The notes: generated from the sequence alone by a model not told the origin. A stretch of 64,000 nucleotides of DNA from Nitrospirota bacterium (GCA_029261135.1 JAJDBX010000063.1:1-64000); one strand, 5' to 3'. Shown: positions 17,199 to 25,809, counted from the stretch's first letter. Translations and numbers: made by a program.

Positions 17199-18440
17199 TT
17201 ACTGAGCATTAAAACGCTCAGTAATTCGCATGGCCCAAAGTAATCCCAAATGCGCTGGAAGTGTAAGTGCAATGATTTCGGCATTAACCTGATCAAAAAA
17301 GGGAATGATTTGAATGGCAAAACCCAGCAATGAGAGCGCGGTGACGGCATAAAGGATAAGCCCTCCCATCTTGGGGAGACGACCCCGAATGAGCATGACC
17401 AAAAATAAGACGGCGAGGACGAGGGAGAGCGGGTTGAAATGCAGCAGGTTTTCATTCCAGTGCCCATAGCGATGTTCGGTGACAAGCCAGATGAGTAAGA
17501 TGATGGTGCCGAGTAGTCCTGAGAGTAATGTCCAAGTGGTGGCAAGTAAGGCAAGAAAAAAACGAGCCGATTTTTTCTTCACGGCAGCCAGATAGCCGAG
17601 TACGGCAAACAATGCACCCAAGGAGGCGCTCACGGGAAAAAAGAACCCCATGTAGGATTTTATGGTTTCTGGTTCTTTTGTTCTTGGCGAGTTGTAGAGG
17701 AGTTTGTCTGAAAGGATCAGAGGCATCCCATCCGGGAGTTTGATGGCATTGAGATGGCGACGAAGAGACATTGGCGTAAACATGTCTTTCCAAATTGAGA
17801 TTTCATCGTCAGCCGGGTGACCCAGTCCGAGATGAATGCCGAGGTAGGGGCCAGGCATCATTTGAAGCAGGCGCCGCGTGTTAGAACGGAAACTTTTTCC
17901 GCTTCCTGAGCTTTCTGTTTCTTTTTTGATGATGCCGCCCAAGACTTTGTCCAGCGCATCCCGTGTCCGTGTGGAGCAATTGTCCAAGTAATAGTTGTAT
18001 CGATAAATGCGCATTCCTTTCGAGTCATTTTCCATTAAAAGGATGGCGAGTTCATTCTTTTGATCGGCATTCAAGTTGAGGGTTTGAAGCCATATACTCC
18101 GGTCGCTCTCCATGTAGAATTGAAGAAAATCGGAAGCGTCAATATGGCCGATGGAATAATCCATATACCCTTGGAGAAATTTAGGCCAAAAATTTTCAGA
18201 CTGAAAATCAAAAAGGCCCCAGTGATATATCCGGTCGAAACCGCTTTCAGGATCGCTGATCCAAATGCCATTGTGCCCGAATCGTTCCCAAACCAGGGGG
18301 CCTGGGCCGATGGTCACCAGGTGGACTTCAGCATTTGGGCTGAGCATACCGAAACTGGCGGCTTGGGTGGTTGATATTGTGCTGATGAATAGAACTATCG
18401 TAACCATCGATGAAACAATGAATTGTACAGTGGTTTTCAA
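17199..18440 (-). CDS. DUF4105 (Lnb N-terminal periplasmic domain) membrane protein
   Basis: This 413-residue protein has a signal peptide (about 1-28), a periplasmic DUF4105 domain (about 35-260) and several C-terminal transmembrane helices. The domain shows the conserved LVTIGPGPLVWERFGHNGIWI, YHWGLFDF and YNYYLDNCSTRTRD segments; the His of FGHN and the Cys of DNCSTR look like a catalytic pair, as in NlpC/P60-like folds. As I recall, Pfam now names this domain after the lipoprotein N-acyltransferase Lnb of Bacteroidetes. A role in lipoprotein or envelope lipid processing here is therefore possible but not shown. It is divergent from the nuclease gene at 18668. Confidence 0.8.
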   Translation of the reverse strand: MKTTVQFIVSSMVTIVLFISTISTTQAASFGMLSPNAEVHLVTIGPGPLVWERFGHNGIWISDPESGFDRIYHWGLFDFQSENFWPKFLQGYMDYSIGHIDASDFLQFYMESDRSIWLQTLNLNADQKNELAILLMENDSKGMRIYRYNYYLDNCSTRTRDALDKVLGGIIKKETESSGSGKSFRSNTRRLLQMMPGPYLGIHLGLGHPADDEISIWKDMFTPMSLRRHLNAIKLPDGMPLILSDKLLYNSPRTKEPETIKSYMGFFFPVSASLGALFAVLGYLAAVKKKSARFFLALLATTWTLLSGLLGTIILLIWLVTEHRYGHWNENLLHFNPLSLVLAVLFLVMLIRGRLPKMGGLILYAVTALSLLGFAIQIIPFFDQVNAEIIALTLPAHLGLLWAMRITERFNAQ

Positions 18441-18667
18441 ATCGTTTCCTGCGAAAAAGCCTTTTTCTTAGATGATTTTCAGGGCATTATAAAGCAAGTG
18501 TTGCGATTGATCTATAGCGATTTCTTTGAGGGGGTCATATTTGGATCGAAAAAATAATGAGTCAAATCCGAGATGAATCACCTGTATTGTTTTTGACTTC
18601 TACGAAAAGCCTCAGTACAATCCGCAAAGATATTCTTCATTGAATCGTCACGGATTTTCGAGTGTTT

Positions 18668-19861
18668 ATGCCTTATTCTGCTTCACGATTAGAAACCTAC
18701 CGGCAATGTCCTCAGAAGTTTAAGTTTACTTATATTGACGGCATCAAAACCCCAAGCGAAGGGATTGAAGCCTTCATGGGGTCTCGTGTCCATGAAGCTT
18801 TGGAGAAACTGTACACCGACCTCAAGTTTTTCCGGGAAGTCACGCTGGAGTCTTTGCTCGATTATTATCGTCAGATCTGGGATAAAGAATGGCACGAGGA
18901 GATTCGAATTGTTCGGGAAGAGTTGACCCCTGAAAACTATCTGGCCATGGGGGAAAAATGTATTGTGGATTATTTTAATCGCTATTTCCCCTTTGACCAA
19001 AATCGAACATTGGGCATTGAATATCGGGTCGAATTTAATCTCGATAAAGCGGGAAAACACAGCCTGCTTGGATTTGTCGATCGGATTAGTCGCCCCAAAG
19101 ACAAAGTGATTTGGATTCACGATTATAAAGCCAAAGGCTTCCTTCCTACCCAGCAAGATCTTGATGAAGATCGGCAGTTGCCGTTTTATCAAATGGCGGT
19201 AAAAGAACTTTGGCCCGATACAGAAGAAGTTGAGTTGGTATGGCATTACTTGCTGTTTGATCAAGAAATTCACTCGCGCCGAACGGATGAAGAATTGGAA
19301 GCGCTCCGACAGGAGACGATTGATCTCATTGAAGAGATCGAATCTGCGACAGCATTCCCAACGCACAAAAGTGGACTTTGTACTTGGTGTGAACATCAGC
19401 CGATTTGCCCGCAGTTTCGTCATCTTTTCGAAACCAAGTCCCTTCCTCAAAATGAATACATGGGTGAAGAGGGCGTTCAGCTGGGTGAGCGGCTTGTTCA
19501 ATTGCAGTCTGAAGATGAGAAGCTCAAAGCCGAAATTGCAAAGGTGAAAGAAGCCCTCATTGATTATTCCAAAAGCAAAGGGGTCGAGGTTGTTTTTACG
19601 AAAGGCTACAAAGTCTTGATTCGAGTGTATGACAATTTTAAATTCCCCGGTAAAAAAGACCCAGGCCGAGCCAACTTGGAAAAGCTGGTCAAAGCGGCTG
19701 GAAAATGGGAAGAGGTTTCTTTTTTGGATGTTTTTGCCCTTTCAAAGGTACTAGAAAAAGGGGGCTGGGATCAAGCATTGATTGAAAAGGTCAAGAAATT
19801 CGGAACCCCAGGTCAAAGTCCTTGGATCAAGGCTTTTCCCCAAAATAAGCGCGGGTGGTAA
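18668..19861 (+). CDS. PD-(D/E)XK superfamily nuclease with four-cysteine Fe-S signature (RecB/Cas4-like)
   Basis: A 397-residue protein. The N-terminal SASRLETYRQCPQKF motif, the GSRVHEALEKLY histidine, and GFVDRI followed by the DYKAKG Asp/Lys motif are those of PDDEXK_1 (RecB/AddB C-terminal/Cas4) nucleases. Cys14 plus C238, C241 and C247 (CTWC...C) have the spacing that binds a 4Fe-4S cluster in AddB and Cas4. The last ~120 residues are a coiled-coil-like helix followed by an unrecognised tail. No CRISPR array or recombinase partner is nearby, so its repair or defence role is open. The ATG at 18668 is preferred over the GTG at 18662. Confidence 0.85.
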   Translation: MPYSASRLETYRQCPQKFKFTYIDGIKTPSEGIEAFMGSRVHEALEKLYTDLKFFREVTLESLLDYYRQIWDKEWHEEIRIVREELTPENYLAMGEKCIVDYFNRYFPFDQNRTLGIEYRVEFNLDKAGKHSLLGFVDRISRPKDKVIWIHDYKAKGFLPTQQDLDEDRQLPFYQMAVKELWPDTEEVELVWHYLLFDQEIHSRRTDEELEALRQETIDLIEEIESATAFPTHKSGLCTWCEHQPICPQFRHLFETKSLPQNEYMGEEGVQLGERLVQLQSEDEKLKAEIAKVKEALIDYSKSKGVEVVFTKGYKVLIRVYDNFKFPGKKDPGRANLEKLVKAAGKWEEVSFLDVFALSKVLEKGGWDQALIEKVKKFGTPGQSPWIKAFPQNKRGW

Positions 19862-19907
19862 AGTGGTGCTTCCCATTTCTTTAAAAATAGAGAGAAGGGT
19901 TTCTCGG

Positions 19908-20672
19908 ATGATTTTAAAAAATACGAAAGTGGGTTTTTGTACGATTGCCTTATTGTTCGTCACGTCAGTAGCAAGTGCACTGGAAGGGAAAGCCATCAAA
20001 AGTGTTGGGGAATATTTTCCAGATACAGAGGGCATGAGTTGGATCTATCAGGGAACGATCAATGAGAAGATGCAACAGATTGCGACTTACACCAACAGAT
20101 CAACCGCAAAGGGGAAGATGAAAAAAGATGGAGTTGATGTCCAATTGTTCACTGAAAGTAATCAGGCGAATGAGGGGCCGGCAGAGAATTATTTCTCAAG
20201 AAATGCAGACAGCATTGTCTATCACGGCGGTCTACCCTCTACCCCTTTTGAAGATCGCTTGGTGCCCTACTTGGTGATTAAATTTCCACTTTTTATTGGA
20301 GAAACCTTTACTCAGGTGCAAAAAAAAGTGATCCCTTTCGGTCAAGATTTGGATGGAGATAGTATTGAAGAGCTGGCCGATGTAATGGCAGAAGTTACCG
20401 TCGCCGGTTTTGAGACCGTTTCTGTGCCAGCAGGGGTCTTTAAAGACGCACTCAAGCTGAATGGGATGATGACTGTCCGCGTGACGCTTTCCAAAAATAA
20501 CGAGGTTTTTGAACTCGTCGATAAAACAAGCAATTGGTTTGTGCGCAAAATCGGGATGGTCAAAGGATATGAGTTGATTCAATTTCCGGAGGTTGACAAT
20601 ATCCCTGCGACTGCGACAGTGATTAAGGAAGCATTGGAGGAATTACCGAAAATGTCGAGTACGACACATTAG
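19908..20672 (+). CDS. Secreted protein of unknown function
   Basis: The 254-residue product has a cleavable signal peptide (about residues 1-24, ending VASA before LEGKAIKS). The mature part is beta-rich with no cysteine, and includes EYFPDTEGMSWIYQG near the start and VAGFETVSVPAGVFKDALKLNG in the middle. This second segment resembles a motif common in uncharacterised exported proteins. I infer a periplasmic or surface role. AGAAGGG lies upstream of the ATG at 19908; a longer frame reading back into the nuclease gene is not supported. It probably shares a transcript with the nuclease gene 46 bases upstream. Confidence 0.72.
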   Translation: MILKNTKVGFCTIALLFVTSVASALEGKAIKSVGEYFPDTEGMSWIYQGTINEKMQQIATYTNRSTAKGKMKKDGVDVQLFTESNQANEGPAENYFSRNADSIVYHGGLPSTPFEDRLVPYLVIKFPLFIGETFTQVQKKVIPFGQDLDGDSIEELADVMAEVTVAGFETVSVPAGVFKDALKLNGMMTVRVTLSKNNEVFELVDKTSNWFVRKIGMVKGYELIQFPEVDNIPATATVIKEALEELPKMSSTTH

Positions 20673-20690
20673 CCCGAGATAGACGGTTTC

Positions 20691-20712
20691 AAATCCCGAT
20701 ATCGCGGGATTT
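20691..20712. terminator. Hairpin between convergent genes
   Basis: aaatcccg (20691-20698) and cgggattt (20705-20712) form an 8-bp stem with a 6-base loop, exactly between the ends of the secreted protein gene and the convergent flavoprotein gene. It probably serves as a bidirectional transcription stop, although the T runs are short. Confidence 0.6.
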
Positions 20713-20717
20713 ATCCG

Positions 20718-22091
20718 TTAGTCAATTCCGAGCATATCTTCAACCAAGTACAACATTATTTCCGCTAGAGTCGGATGAATGTGTGCAATCTTTCGATAAT
20801 CTTGCAGTGTTGCCCGATAGTGCATGGCGATGGTTGCTTGATGGATCAGGTTGGAAGCTTCCGCGCCGACGATTTGCGCCCCTAAAATCTCGCCGGTTTT
20901 TTTATCCGCCAATATTTTCATGAAGCCTTCGGTCTGGTTGGTCACAATCGCTTTGCCAAGATCATCAAAGGGATATTTCCCAACCTGAACCTCAATGCCC
21001 TGTGCTTTGGCTTCTTTTTCTGAGAGCCCGACTTTGGCAAATTGCGGATCGGTAAATACGGCAATCGGAATCACGCGGTAGTCGGCCTTTTCAAGCGCGC
21101 CTTTGACTACATTTTTGCCAGCAATCCCTCCCTGATAAGTCGCAACATTAACGACAAGGTTGAGTCCCGTGACATCGCCAGCGGCATAAATATTGGGATT
21201 GCTCGTTTGCAAATACTCATTGACGCTGACACCCCCATTGTAGGTTTCGACTCCTGCGGCATTCAGTTGAAGGTTTTCGACACGACCTGTGCGACCCGTC
21301 ACGACCAAAATCTCTTGTGCTTTAATGGTGACTGGATTGTTTCCGTGCTTAAAAGTCACTTGTTTGAGTGATCCTATACATTCAATCTGAGTCACTTGTG
21401 TCCCCGTTCGAAGATCAACCCCGTCTTTTCGAAAGATTTCTCCGAGAGTGACCCCGATGTCCGAATCCTCCAAGCTGAGGACTTGTGGACTTCGCTGAAT
21501 GATTGTGGTTTGAACCCCCATCCGATTGAAGAATTGTCCAAATTCAAGGGCTTCCGCCCCACCGCCTAAAATAATTAGCGATGCCGGAAGTTGTTCCAAT
21601 TCAAGCGCGTCATCACTGGTGATGAACCCCGTTTCTTTTAAGCCGGGGAAAGGGGGGATCACTTCTTTTGAGCCGGTTGCGATGATGTATTTGGCGCAGT
21701 TGTACTGCGAATCTCCAATCTGGATTGAATCAGGGGATAGAAACTTGGCTGATCCTGAAAGGAGTGTGATGTTTTCTTCTCCATCGATCCCCATTTTGGC
21801 GTAGTAGGCCATTTCAGCAATCAAGCGGTCTTTGCGCTTTTTAATGTGGTCAAAATCGACACGGATTTTTCCTTCGATGTGAATGCCGATCTCCGGCCCC
21901 TGTTTAATAAACCCCATGAGTTCTGAAGAACGGAGATAAGTCTTCGTTGGCATACAGCCTTTTAAAATACAAAGTCCGCCAAAAGGGCCGGGTTCAACCA
22001 AGCCGACGGCTGCCCCATTTTTAGCGGCAGCTTGTGCGGCATATCGGCCAGCGCTTCCAGCGCCAATGACAATGACATCAAATTTATTCAT
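20718..22091 (-). CDS. Dihydrolipoamide dehydrogenase-like FAD/NAD(P) disulfide oxidoreductase
   Basis: The 457-residue flavoprotein starts with the FAD-binding GAGSAGRYAA fold. It has the redox-active pair CILKGC in the GGLC..GCMPTK context, an NAD-binding GGGAEALEFGQF fold, the second FAD motif IYAAGDVTG, and the C-terminal dimerisation domain with the catalytic HIHPTLAE. This is the class I pyridine nucleotide-disulfide reductase pattern of lipoamide dehydrogenase, but no 2-oxoacid dehydrogenase or glycine cleavage gene is adjacent. A mercuric-reductase-like or other disulfide reductase role is possible. The ATG at 22091 begins just ahead of the FAD fold; it has no clear ribosome site, and a TTG at 22118 is an alternative. 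Confidence 0.88.
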   Translation of the reverse strand: MNKFDVIVIGAGSAGRYAAQAAAKNGAAVGLVEPGPFGGLCILKGCMPTKTYLRSSELMGFIKQGPEIGIHIEGKIRVDFDHIKKRKDRLIAEMAYYAKMGIDGEENITLLSGSAKFLSPDSIQIGDSQYNCAKYIIATGSKEVIPPFPGLKETGFITSDDALELEQLPASLIILGGGAEALEFGQFFNRMGVQTTIIQRSPQVLSLEDSDIGVTLGEIFRKDGVDLRTGTQVTQIECIGSLKQVTFKHGNNPVTIKAQEILVVTGRTGRVENLQLNAAGVETYNGGVSVNEYLQTSNPNIYAAGDVTGLNLVVNVATYQGGIAGKNVVKGALEKADYRVIPIAVFTDPQFAKVGLSEKEAKAQGIEVQVGKYPFDDLGKAIVTNQTEGFMKILADKKTGEILGAQIVGAEASNLIHQATIAMHYRATLQDYRKIAHIHPTLAEIMLYLVEDMLGID

Positions 22092-22424
22092 GGGGAGAAT
22101 CATAGCATAACGATTCAAAGTCTTGAAGGGACAGTCTCTATTCCGATCACTCCAAGGGGGGAGTTTCAGATTGTATGTGATGTTCGCAATTTCTTGAGTG
22201 TGTCGAGCTTATTCTGACTAAAATACAAGGGATGACTCTATTTCGTTGCCACATTTATCGCTCATCCTTAATGTATTATATCTTTAAAAATCAATAGCTT
22301 ATAATGTTTTATGTCGTTAGGATAGAGGATTAGAAAAAAATCCTAGCGACATCCAGATTGCGTGATTTTCCGTGTAAATACTCAAAAATAAACCTGTTGA
22401 TAACTCTACAAAAAACAATGGTTT
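22092..22424. other. AT-rich intergenic region with one hairpin
   Basis: No convincing gene is visible. A 13-bp inverted repeat (22311-22323 with 22340-22352, one G-U pair) encloses a 16-base loop downstream of the minus-strand lipoprotein gene and may end that transcript, although no T run follows. The remainder is probably the upstream region of the flavoprotein gene. Confidence 0.5.
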
Positions 22425-22856
22425 TTAGCCGAGAAAATCCTTGCAATTTAAGGAGTGGACACCAGGAATAAATTTATATTTTTCCCCATAGGCAGTTGTT
22501 TTAATTTCTGTCTTTGAAAAGGAATCTATTTTATACCGAGTTCCTACTTCGTTAATTAAAAACAAATCTCCAGTGGGTAATTTATATATTTTTGAATTGA
22601 CCTTTTGTCCCGTTCCATTCATGTGGTTTTTACAGTATTTCCCTGTACCATCCGGGTTTATCCTTATAGAAAGCAAGCCGCCAACCATATTTGTAGTCCA
22701 TGTCCCCACATAAGATGACCCAGGCGCACACAATGGAACGGCATCCAGATATTTATTATGTAGTAGATCGTCTTCCGCCATCATAAGGTCACAACCAGAA
22801 ATGAACATAAAAAAGACTGAAAAAAGTAGACACTGCATTCGTCTCCACCTTTTCAT
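22425..22856 (-). CDS. Small lipoprotein of unknown function
   Basis: A 143-residue protein with a basic N-terminus, a hydrophobic segment and the lipobox FISGC (Cys22). The mature part contains GTWTTNMVGGLLSIRINPDGTGKYC, a pattern seen in small beta-barrel proteins that report a measured value against a background such as lipocalin-like or META-like folds, but no family can be named. Three further cysteines (in the PLCAPG, KYCKN and LNCKD segments) may form a disulfide. Its start overlaps the stop of the S24-domain gene by 4 bases, so the two are translationally coupled. Confidence 0.72.
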   Translation of the reverse strand: MKRWRRMQCLLFSVFFMFISGCDLMMAEDDLLHNKYLDAVPLCAPGSSYVGTWTTNMVGGLLSIRINPDGTGKYCKNHMNGTGQKVNSKIYKLPTGDLFLINEVGTRYKIDSFSKTEIKTTAYGEKYKFIPGVHSLNCKDFLG

Positions 22857-23251
22857 ACTCGTCTCTCCACCCAGACCAAGCGACCGATGACCTGTAAATC
22901 CTCCGCCTGTGTCTTGCTCAGGGTTTGTGTTTGGTACGCCGGATTATCCGACTTTACCAAGACCGAGGCATCAAAAAGCCGCTGAATACGCTTAATCAAA
23001 AGAACATTATTAATCAAAATCGAATAAAGTGCATCATCAACGATATTTTCAACTGCTCTGTCTGATAATGGAAGGTCGCCTGCTCTTATTGTCGGCTCCA
23101 TCGAGTCGCCGACAGCCGAGATTAGAACCAAATGACTTGGATTAAGACCTAGTCCCGACCGAATCCAAGAGGTTTTAAATGCCAGATGCTCTACAACCTG
23201 CTCGCTATGAATTACCCGTCCGCCCCCTGCGCTGGCTTCAATGTCATGCAC
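22853..23251 (-). CDS. S24/LexA-type peptidase domain without a DNA-binding domain
   Basis: The 132-residue product consists almost entirely of the self-cleaving C-terminal domain of LexA/CI-type repressors. It starts DIEASAGGG (the usual cleavage-site region) and has the catalytic serine in VGDSMEPTIRAGD and the general-base lysine near LLIKRIQR. The N-terminal helix-turn-helix of phage repressors is absent and none can be read in the bases upstream, which belong to the isc promoter region. It may be a trimmed phage repressor or a stand-alone sensor or peptidase acting in trans. No clear ribosome site precedes its ATG. It is coupled to the lipoprotein gene by an ATGA overlap. Confidence 0.78.
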   Translation of the reverse strand: MHDIEASAGGGRVIHSEQVVEHLAFKTSWIRSGLGLNPSHLVLISAVGDSMEPTIRAGDLPLSDRAVENIVDDALYSILINNVLLIKRIQRLFDASVLVKSDNPAYQTQTLSKTQAEDLQVIGRLVWVERRV

Positions 23252-23278
23252 ACTTACAAAAAATTTCTATTTTAAGGT

Positions 23279-23334
23279 TTGACAAAGATCAATAGAGTCG
23301 GGTATCCTTATATCCGACTCTATTGATCGGAGAT
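23279..23334 (+). promoter_or_regulatory. isc promoter overlapped by two IscR type 1-like operators
   Basis: TTGACA (23279-23284) and TATCCT (23303-23308) with an 18-base spacer form a good promoter ~50 bases before iscR. Two sequences resemble the IscR type 1 consensus ATASYYGACTRWWWYAGTCRRSTAT. In 23281-23305 the right half AGTCGGGTAT is a perfect match. In 23310-23334 the left half ATATCCGACT matches 9 of 10. Together they form a long inverted repeat (gatcaatagagtcgg at 23287-23301 with its complement at 23314-23328) centred on the -10. Binding there would block RNA polymerase, as in the E. coli isc autoregulatory circuit. Confidence 0.75.
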
Positions 23335-23355
23335 AAAAATGGTCGGACTTAAACC

Positions 23356-23787
23356 ATGTTAAAACTAACAAAAAAAACAGATTATGCCTTGATGTCCATA
23401 AATTACATGTCGTACCGAAAAGACCTTTTTGTGGCCAATACGCGGAGTATCGCTGAAATTTACAATATTCCGAGGGAATTGCTCGCAAAAATTCTACAGA
23501 AACTGGCAAAAGAAGGTTTTATTGAAAGCCAAAATGGCCCTAAAGGCGGGTACACCCTCCTCAAAGATCCGAGTGAGATTACCCTTGGCGAAGTTATTCG
23601 GGCGATTGAAGGACCAATCCAGATTGTGCGCTGTATCGAAGGGGACAGTACCTGTTCTCAAACCGAGCAATGCACCATTCAAAGTCCACTTCGTAAAATA
23701 GAAAGCCACATTGTGGACTATCTGGATACAATTACCATCGATAAAATTATCAGTGAGACGACTGATGAACTCTTAGAGGTGAACTGA
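23356..23787 (+). CDS. iscR: Fe-S cluster-sensing Rrf2 family repressor IscR
   Basis: The 143-residue protein has an N-terminal winged helix (KLTKKTDYALMSINYMSY, then IAEIYNIPRELLAKILQKL and NGPKGGY) and a C-terminal cluster-binding loop with C93, C100 and C106. In E. coli IscR the fourth 2Fe-2S ligand is a histidine three residues after the last cysteine; here that place is Gln109, and the first Cys spacing is one residue longer (C-x6-C-x5-C). The protein probably reports Fe-S supply and represses its own operon. It is the first gene of the complete isc operon and sits directly behind the IscR-like operators. Confidence 0.92.
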   Translation: MLKLTKKTDYALMSINYMSYRKDLFVANTRSIAEIYNIPRELLAKILQKLAKEGFIESQNGPKGGYTLLKDPSEITLGEVIRAIEGPIQIVRCIEGDSTCSQTEQCTIQSPLRKIESHIVDYLDTITIDKIISETTDELLEVN

Positions 23788-23814
23788 GCCTCTTTTATGA
23801 ATGGAAGGAATACG

Positions 23815-25032
23815 ATGTTAAAATTTCCAATTTATATGGACTATCATTCGACCACCCCAGTTGACCCGCGTGTATTAGAAAGCATGCTTCCTTATTTTTC
23901 TGGGAAATTCGGCAATGCTGCAAGCAAAAATCACTCCTTTGGTTGGGACGCCGATGAAGCGATCAGCAAAGCGCGTGCTCAGATTGCCCAATTGATCGCA
24001 TGCAACCCAAAAGAGGTTGTTTTTACCAGTGGTGCGACTGAATCTGACAATCTCGCGTTAAAAGGGGTTGCTCATATGTACCGTGAAAAAGGAAACCACA
24101 TTATTACGGCGGTTACAGAACACAAAGCCATCCTTGATACCGCAAAGCGACTTGAAAAAGAAGGTTTTGAGGTCACCTATCTTCCGGTGGATTCGGATGG
24201 TTTGATTAATCTTGAAACGCTAAAGGCGGCGATTACCGACCAAACTATTTTGATTTCAATCATGTTGGCCAACAACGAAATTGGGGTTATTCAACCCATT
24301 GCTGAAATTGGCCAAATTGCCAAAGAGAAAGGCGTGGTTTTCCACTGCGATGCCACCCAGGGGGTTGGGAAAATTCCTGTGAATGTCGATGAGATGGGCA
24401 TTGATCTCATGTCTTTTTCGGCCCATAAAATTTATGGTCCGAAAGGAGTTGGCGGCTTGTATGTTCGGAGAAAGAAGCCCCGCGTTCGATTGGCGGCGGT
24501 GATGGACGGCGGTGGGCATGAGCGCGGCATGCGTTCCGGCACACTCAATGTCCCTGGCATCGTGGGTTTGGGAAAGGCCTGTGAGATCGCAGAAAAAGAG
24601 ATGATTGAAGAAGAATTGCGATTAACCAAAATGCGAAATAAACTGCAAGACTATATCATGACGGAGCTGGATGAAGTGTATCTCAATGGGCACCCGGAAA
24701 ACCGGCTGGCTCAAAATCTCAACATCAGTTTTGCTTATGTTGAAGGAGAATCTTTAATGATGGGGCTCAAAGAGATTGCGCTCTCTTCCGGGTCAGCCTG
24801 TACAACCGCAACCTTGGAGCCTTCGTATGTATTGCGAGCATTGGGTGTTGGTAGCGATCTTGCACATTCTTCCCTTCGTTTTGGTCTCGGACGCTTTACG
24901 ACAGATGAAGAGATCGATTATGTTGGGAAAAGAGTGGTAGAGGCGGTAACCCGGCTTCGGGAAATGTCTCCTCTTTATGAAATGGCAAAAGAAGGCATTG
25001 ATTTAAAAAGCGTTCAGTGGACGGAACATTAA
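23815..25032 (+). CDS. iscS: Cysteine desulfurase
   Basis: A 405-residue PLP enzyme that removes sulfur from cysteine and passes it to IscU. It has the N-terminal [15 protein letters not shown], the [10 protein letters not shown] aspartate region, the PLP lysine in [10 protein letters not shown], and the mobile catalytic cysteine in [21 protein letters not shown], characteristic of group I (IscS/NifS) enzymes. The ATG at 23815 is preferred because GGAAGGA lies 8 bases upstream; an ATG at 23797 would add six residues. Confidence 0.97.
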   Translation: MLKFPIYMDYHSTTPVDPRVLESMLPYFSGKFGNAASKNHSFGWDADEAISKARAQIAQLIACNPKEVVFTSGATESDNLALKGVAHMYREKGNHIITAVTEHKAILDTAKRLEKEGFEVTYLPVDSDGLINLETLKAAITDQTILISIMLANNEIGVIQPIAEIGQIAKEKGVVFHCDATQGVGKIPVNVDEMGIDLMSFSAHKIYGPKGVGGLYVRRKKPRVRLAAVMDGGGHERGMRSGTLNVPGIVGLGKACEIAEKEMIEEELRLTKMRNKLQDYIMTELDEVYLNGHPENRLAQNLNISFAYVEGESLMMGLKEIALSSGSACTTATLEPSYVLRALGVGSDLAHSSLRFGLGRFTTDEEIDYVGKRVVEAVTRLREMSPLYEMAKEGIDLKSVQWTEH

Positions 25033-25053
25033 AGCAAGAAATTGGAGGGTTAG

Positions 25054-25437
25054 ATGTCTTATAGCAAAAAAGTGATCGACCATTACAGCAACCCAAGAAA
25101 CATGGGGAGCTTTGACAAGGGTGATGATGAAGTGGGTACGGGGATTGTGGGTGCGCCCGAGTGCGGCGATGTCATGAAACTTCAGCTCAAGATTTCAGGG
25201 GGTGTGATTGAAGATGCCCGATTCAAAACATTTGGATGCGGCAGTGCAATTGCGAGTTCGAGTTTAGCCACAGAGTGGGTCAAAGGCAAAACTATTGATG
25301 AGGCTTTTGAGATTAAAAACACAGAAATTGTCACTGAATTGAACCTTCCCCCGGTTAAAATTCACTGCTCTGTTTTGGCGGAAGATGCCATTAAAGCAGC
25401 AATTGCTGATTATAAAAAGAAAAATAACGAAGGTTAA
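25054..25437 (+). CDS. iscU: Fe-S cluster assembly scaffold IscU
   Basis: A 127-residue scaffold on which 2Fe-2S clusters are built. The three cluster cysteines C37, C62 and C105 and Asp39 (PECGDVM) are present. The LPPVK motif recognised by HscA is intact just ahead of C105, so hand-off by the HscA/HscB chaperones encoded downstream is expected. A GGAGG ribosome site precedes the ATG. Confidence 0.98.
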   Translation: MSYSKKVIDHYSNPRNMGSFDKGDDEVGTGIVGAPECGDVMKLQLKISGGVIEDARFKTFGCGSAIASSSLATEWVKGKTIDEAFEIKNTEIVTELNLPPVKIHCSVLAEDAIKAAIADYKKKNNEG

Positions 25438-25448
25438 AACAAGGTCGT

Positions 25449-25802
25449 ATGATGGAAACAAAAACAAAGAATGAAGCAGACGTTTTTTTGACGCCAGCAG
25501 CTGTCGAAGAGGTCAAGGGCATGATCTTACGAAAAAAACTCGGGAATGCCGCACTACGGCTTTCGGTTGATGGGGGAGGCTGTTCAGGCCTAAGTTACAA
25601 TCTGCATTTTGATACGGAGATTACCCAGAATGATGAGGTTTTTGATTTTGATGGACTTTCGGTGATTGTGGATAAAAAAAGCGGTGTGTATTTAACGGGC
25701 ACAACGCTTGATTTTAGTACGGCATTGGTGGGGGGGGGATTTAAATTCCAAAATCCTAATGCCAAACAGAGTTGTGGTTGTGGGGAATCTTTTTCCACTT
25801 AG
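25449..25802 (+). CDS. iscA: A-type Fe-S carrier IscA
   Basis: A 117-residue carrier that receives clusters and passes them to apo-proteins, mainly for 4Fe-4S maturation. It has the A-type cysteines in GGGCSGLSY and the C-terminal CGCGESF. Its position between iscU and hscB is canonical. The start is ATG 25449 or the adjacent ATG at 25452. A run of nine G occurs in its GGG-coding stretch near 25730. Confidence 0.95.
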   Translation: MMETKTKNEADVFLTPAAVEEVKGMILRKKLGNAALRLSVDGGGCSGLSYNLHFDTEITQNDEVFDFDGLSVIVDKKSGVYLTGTTLDFSTALVGGGFKFQNPNAKQSCGCGESFST

Positions 25803-25809
25803 GTCGGTG

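Noticed and set aside
18668-19861. Cas4 gene indicating a CRISPR system
   Set aside because: No cas1, cas2 or repeat array is present, and the C-terminal tail is not Cas4-like.
20718-22091. Mercuric reductase
   Set aside because: The protein has no N-terminal metal-binding domain and no C-terminal vicinal cysteines, and no mer genes are near.
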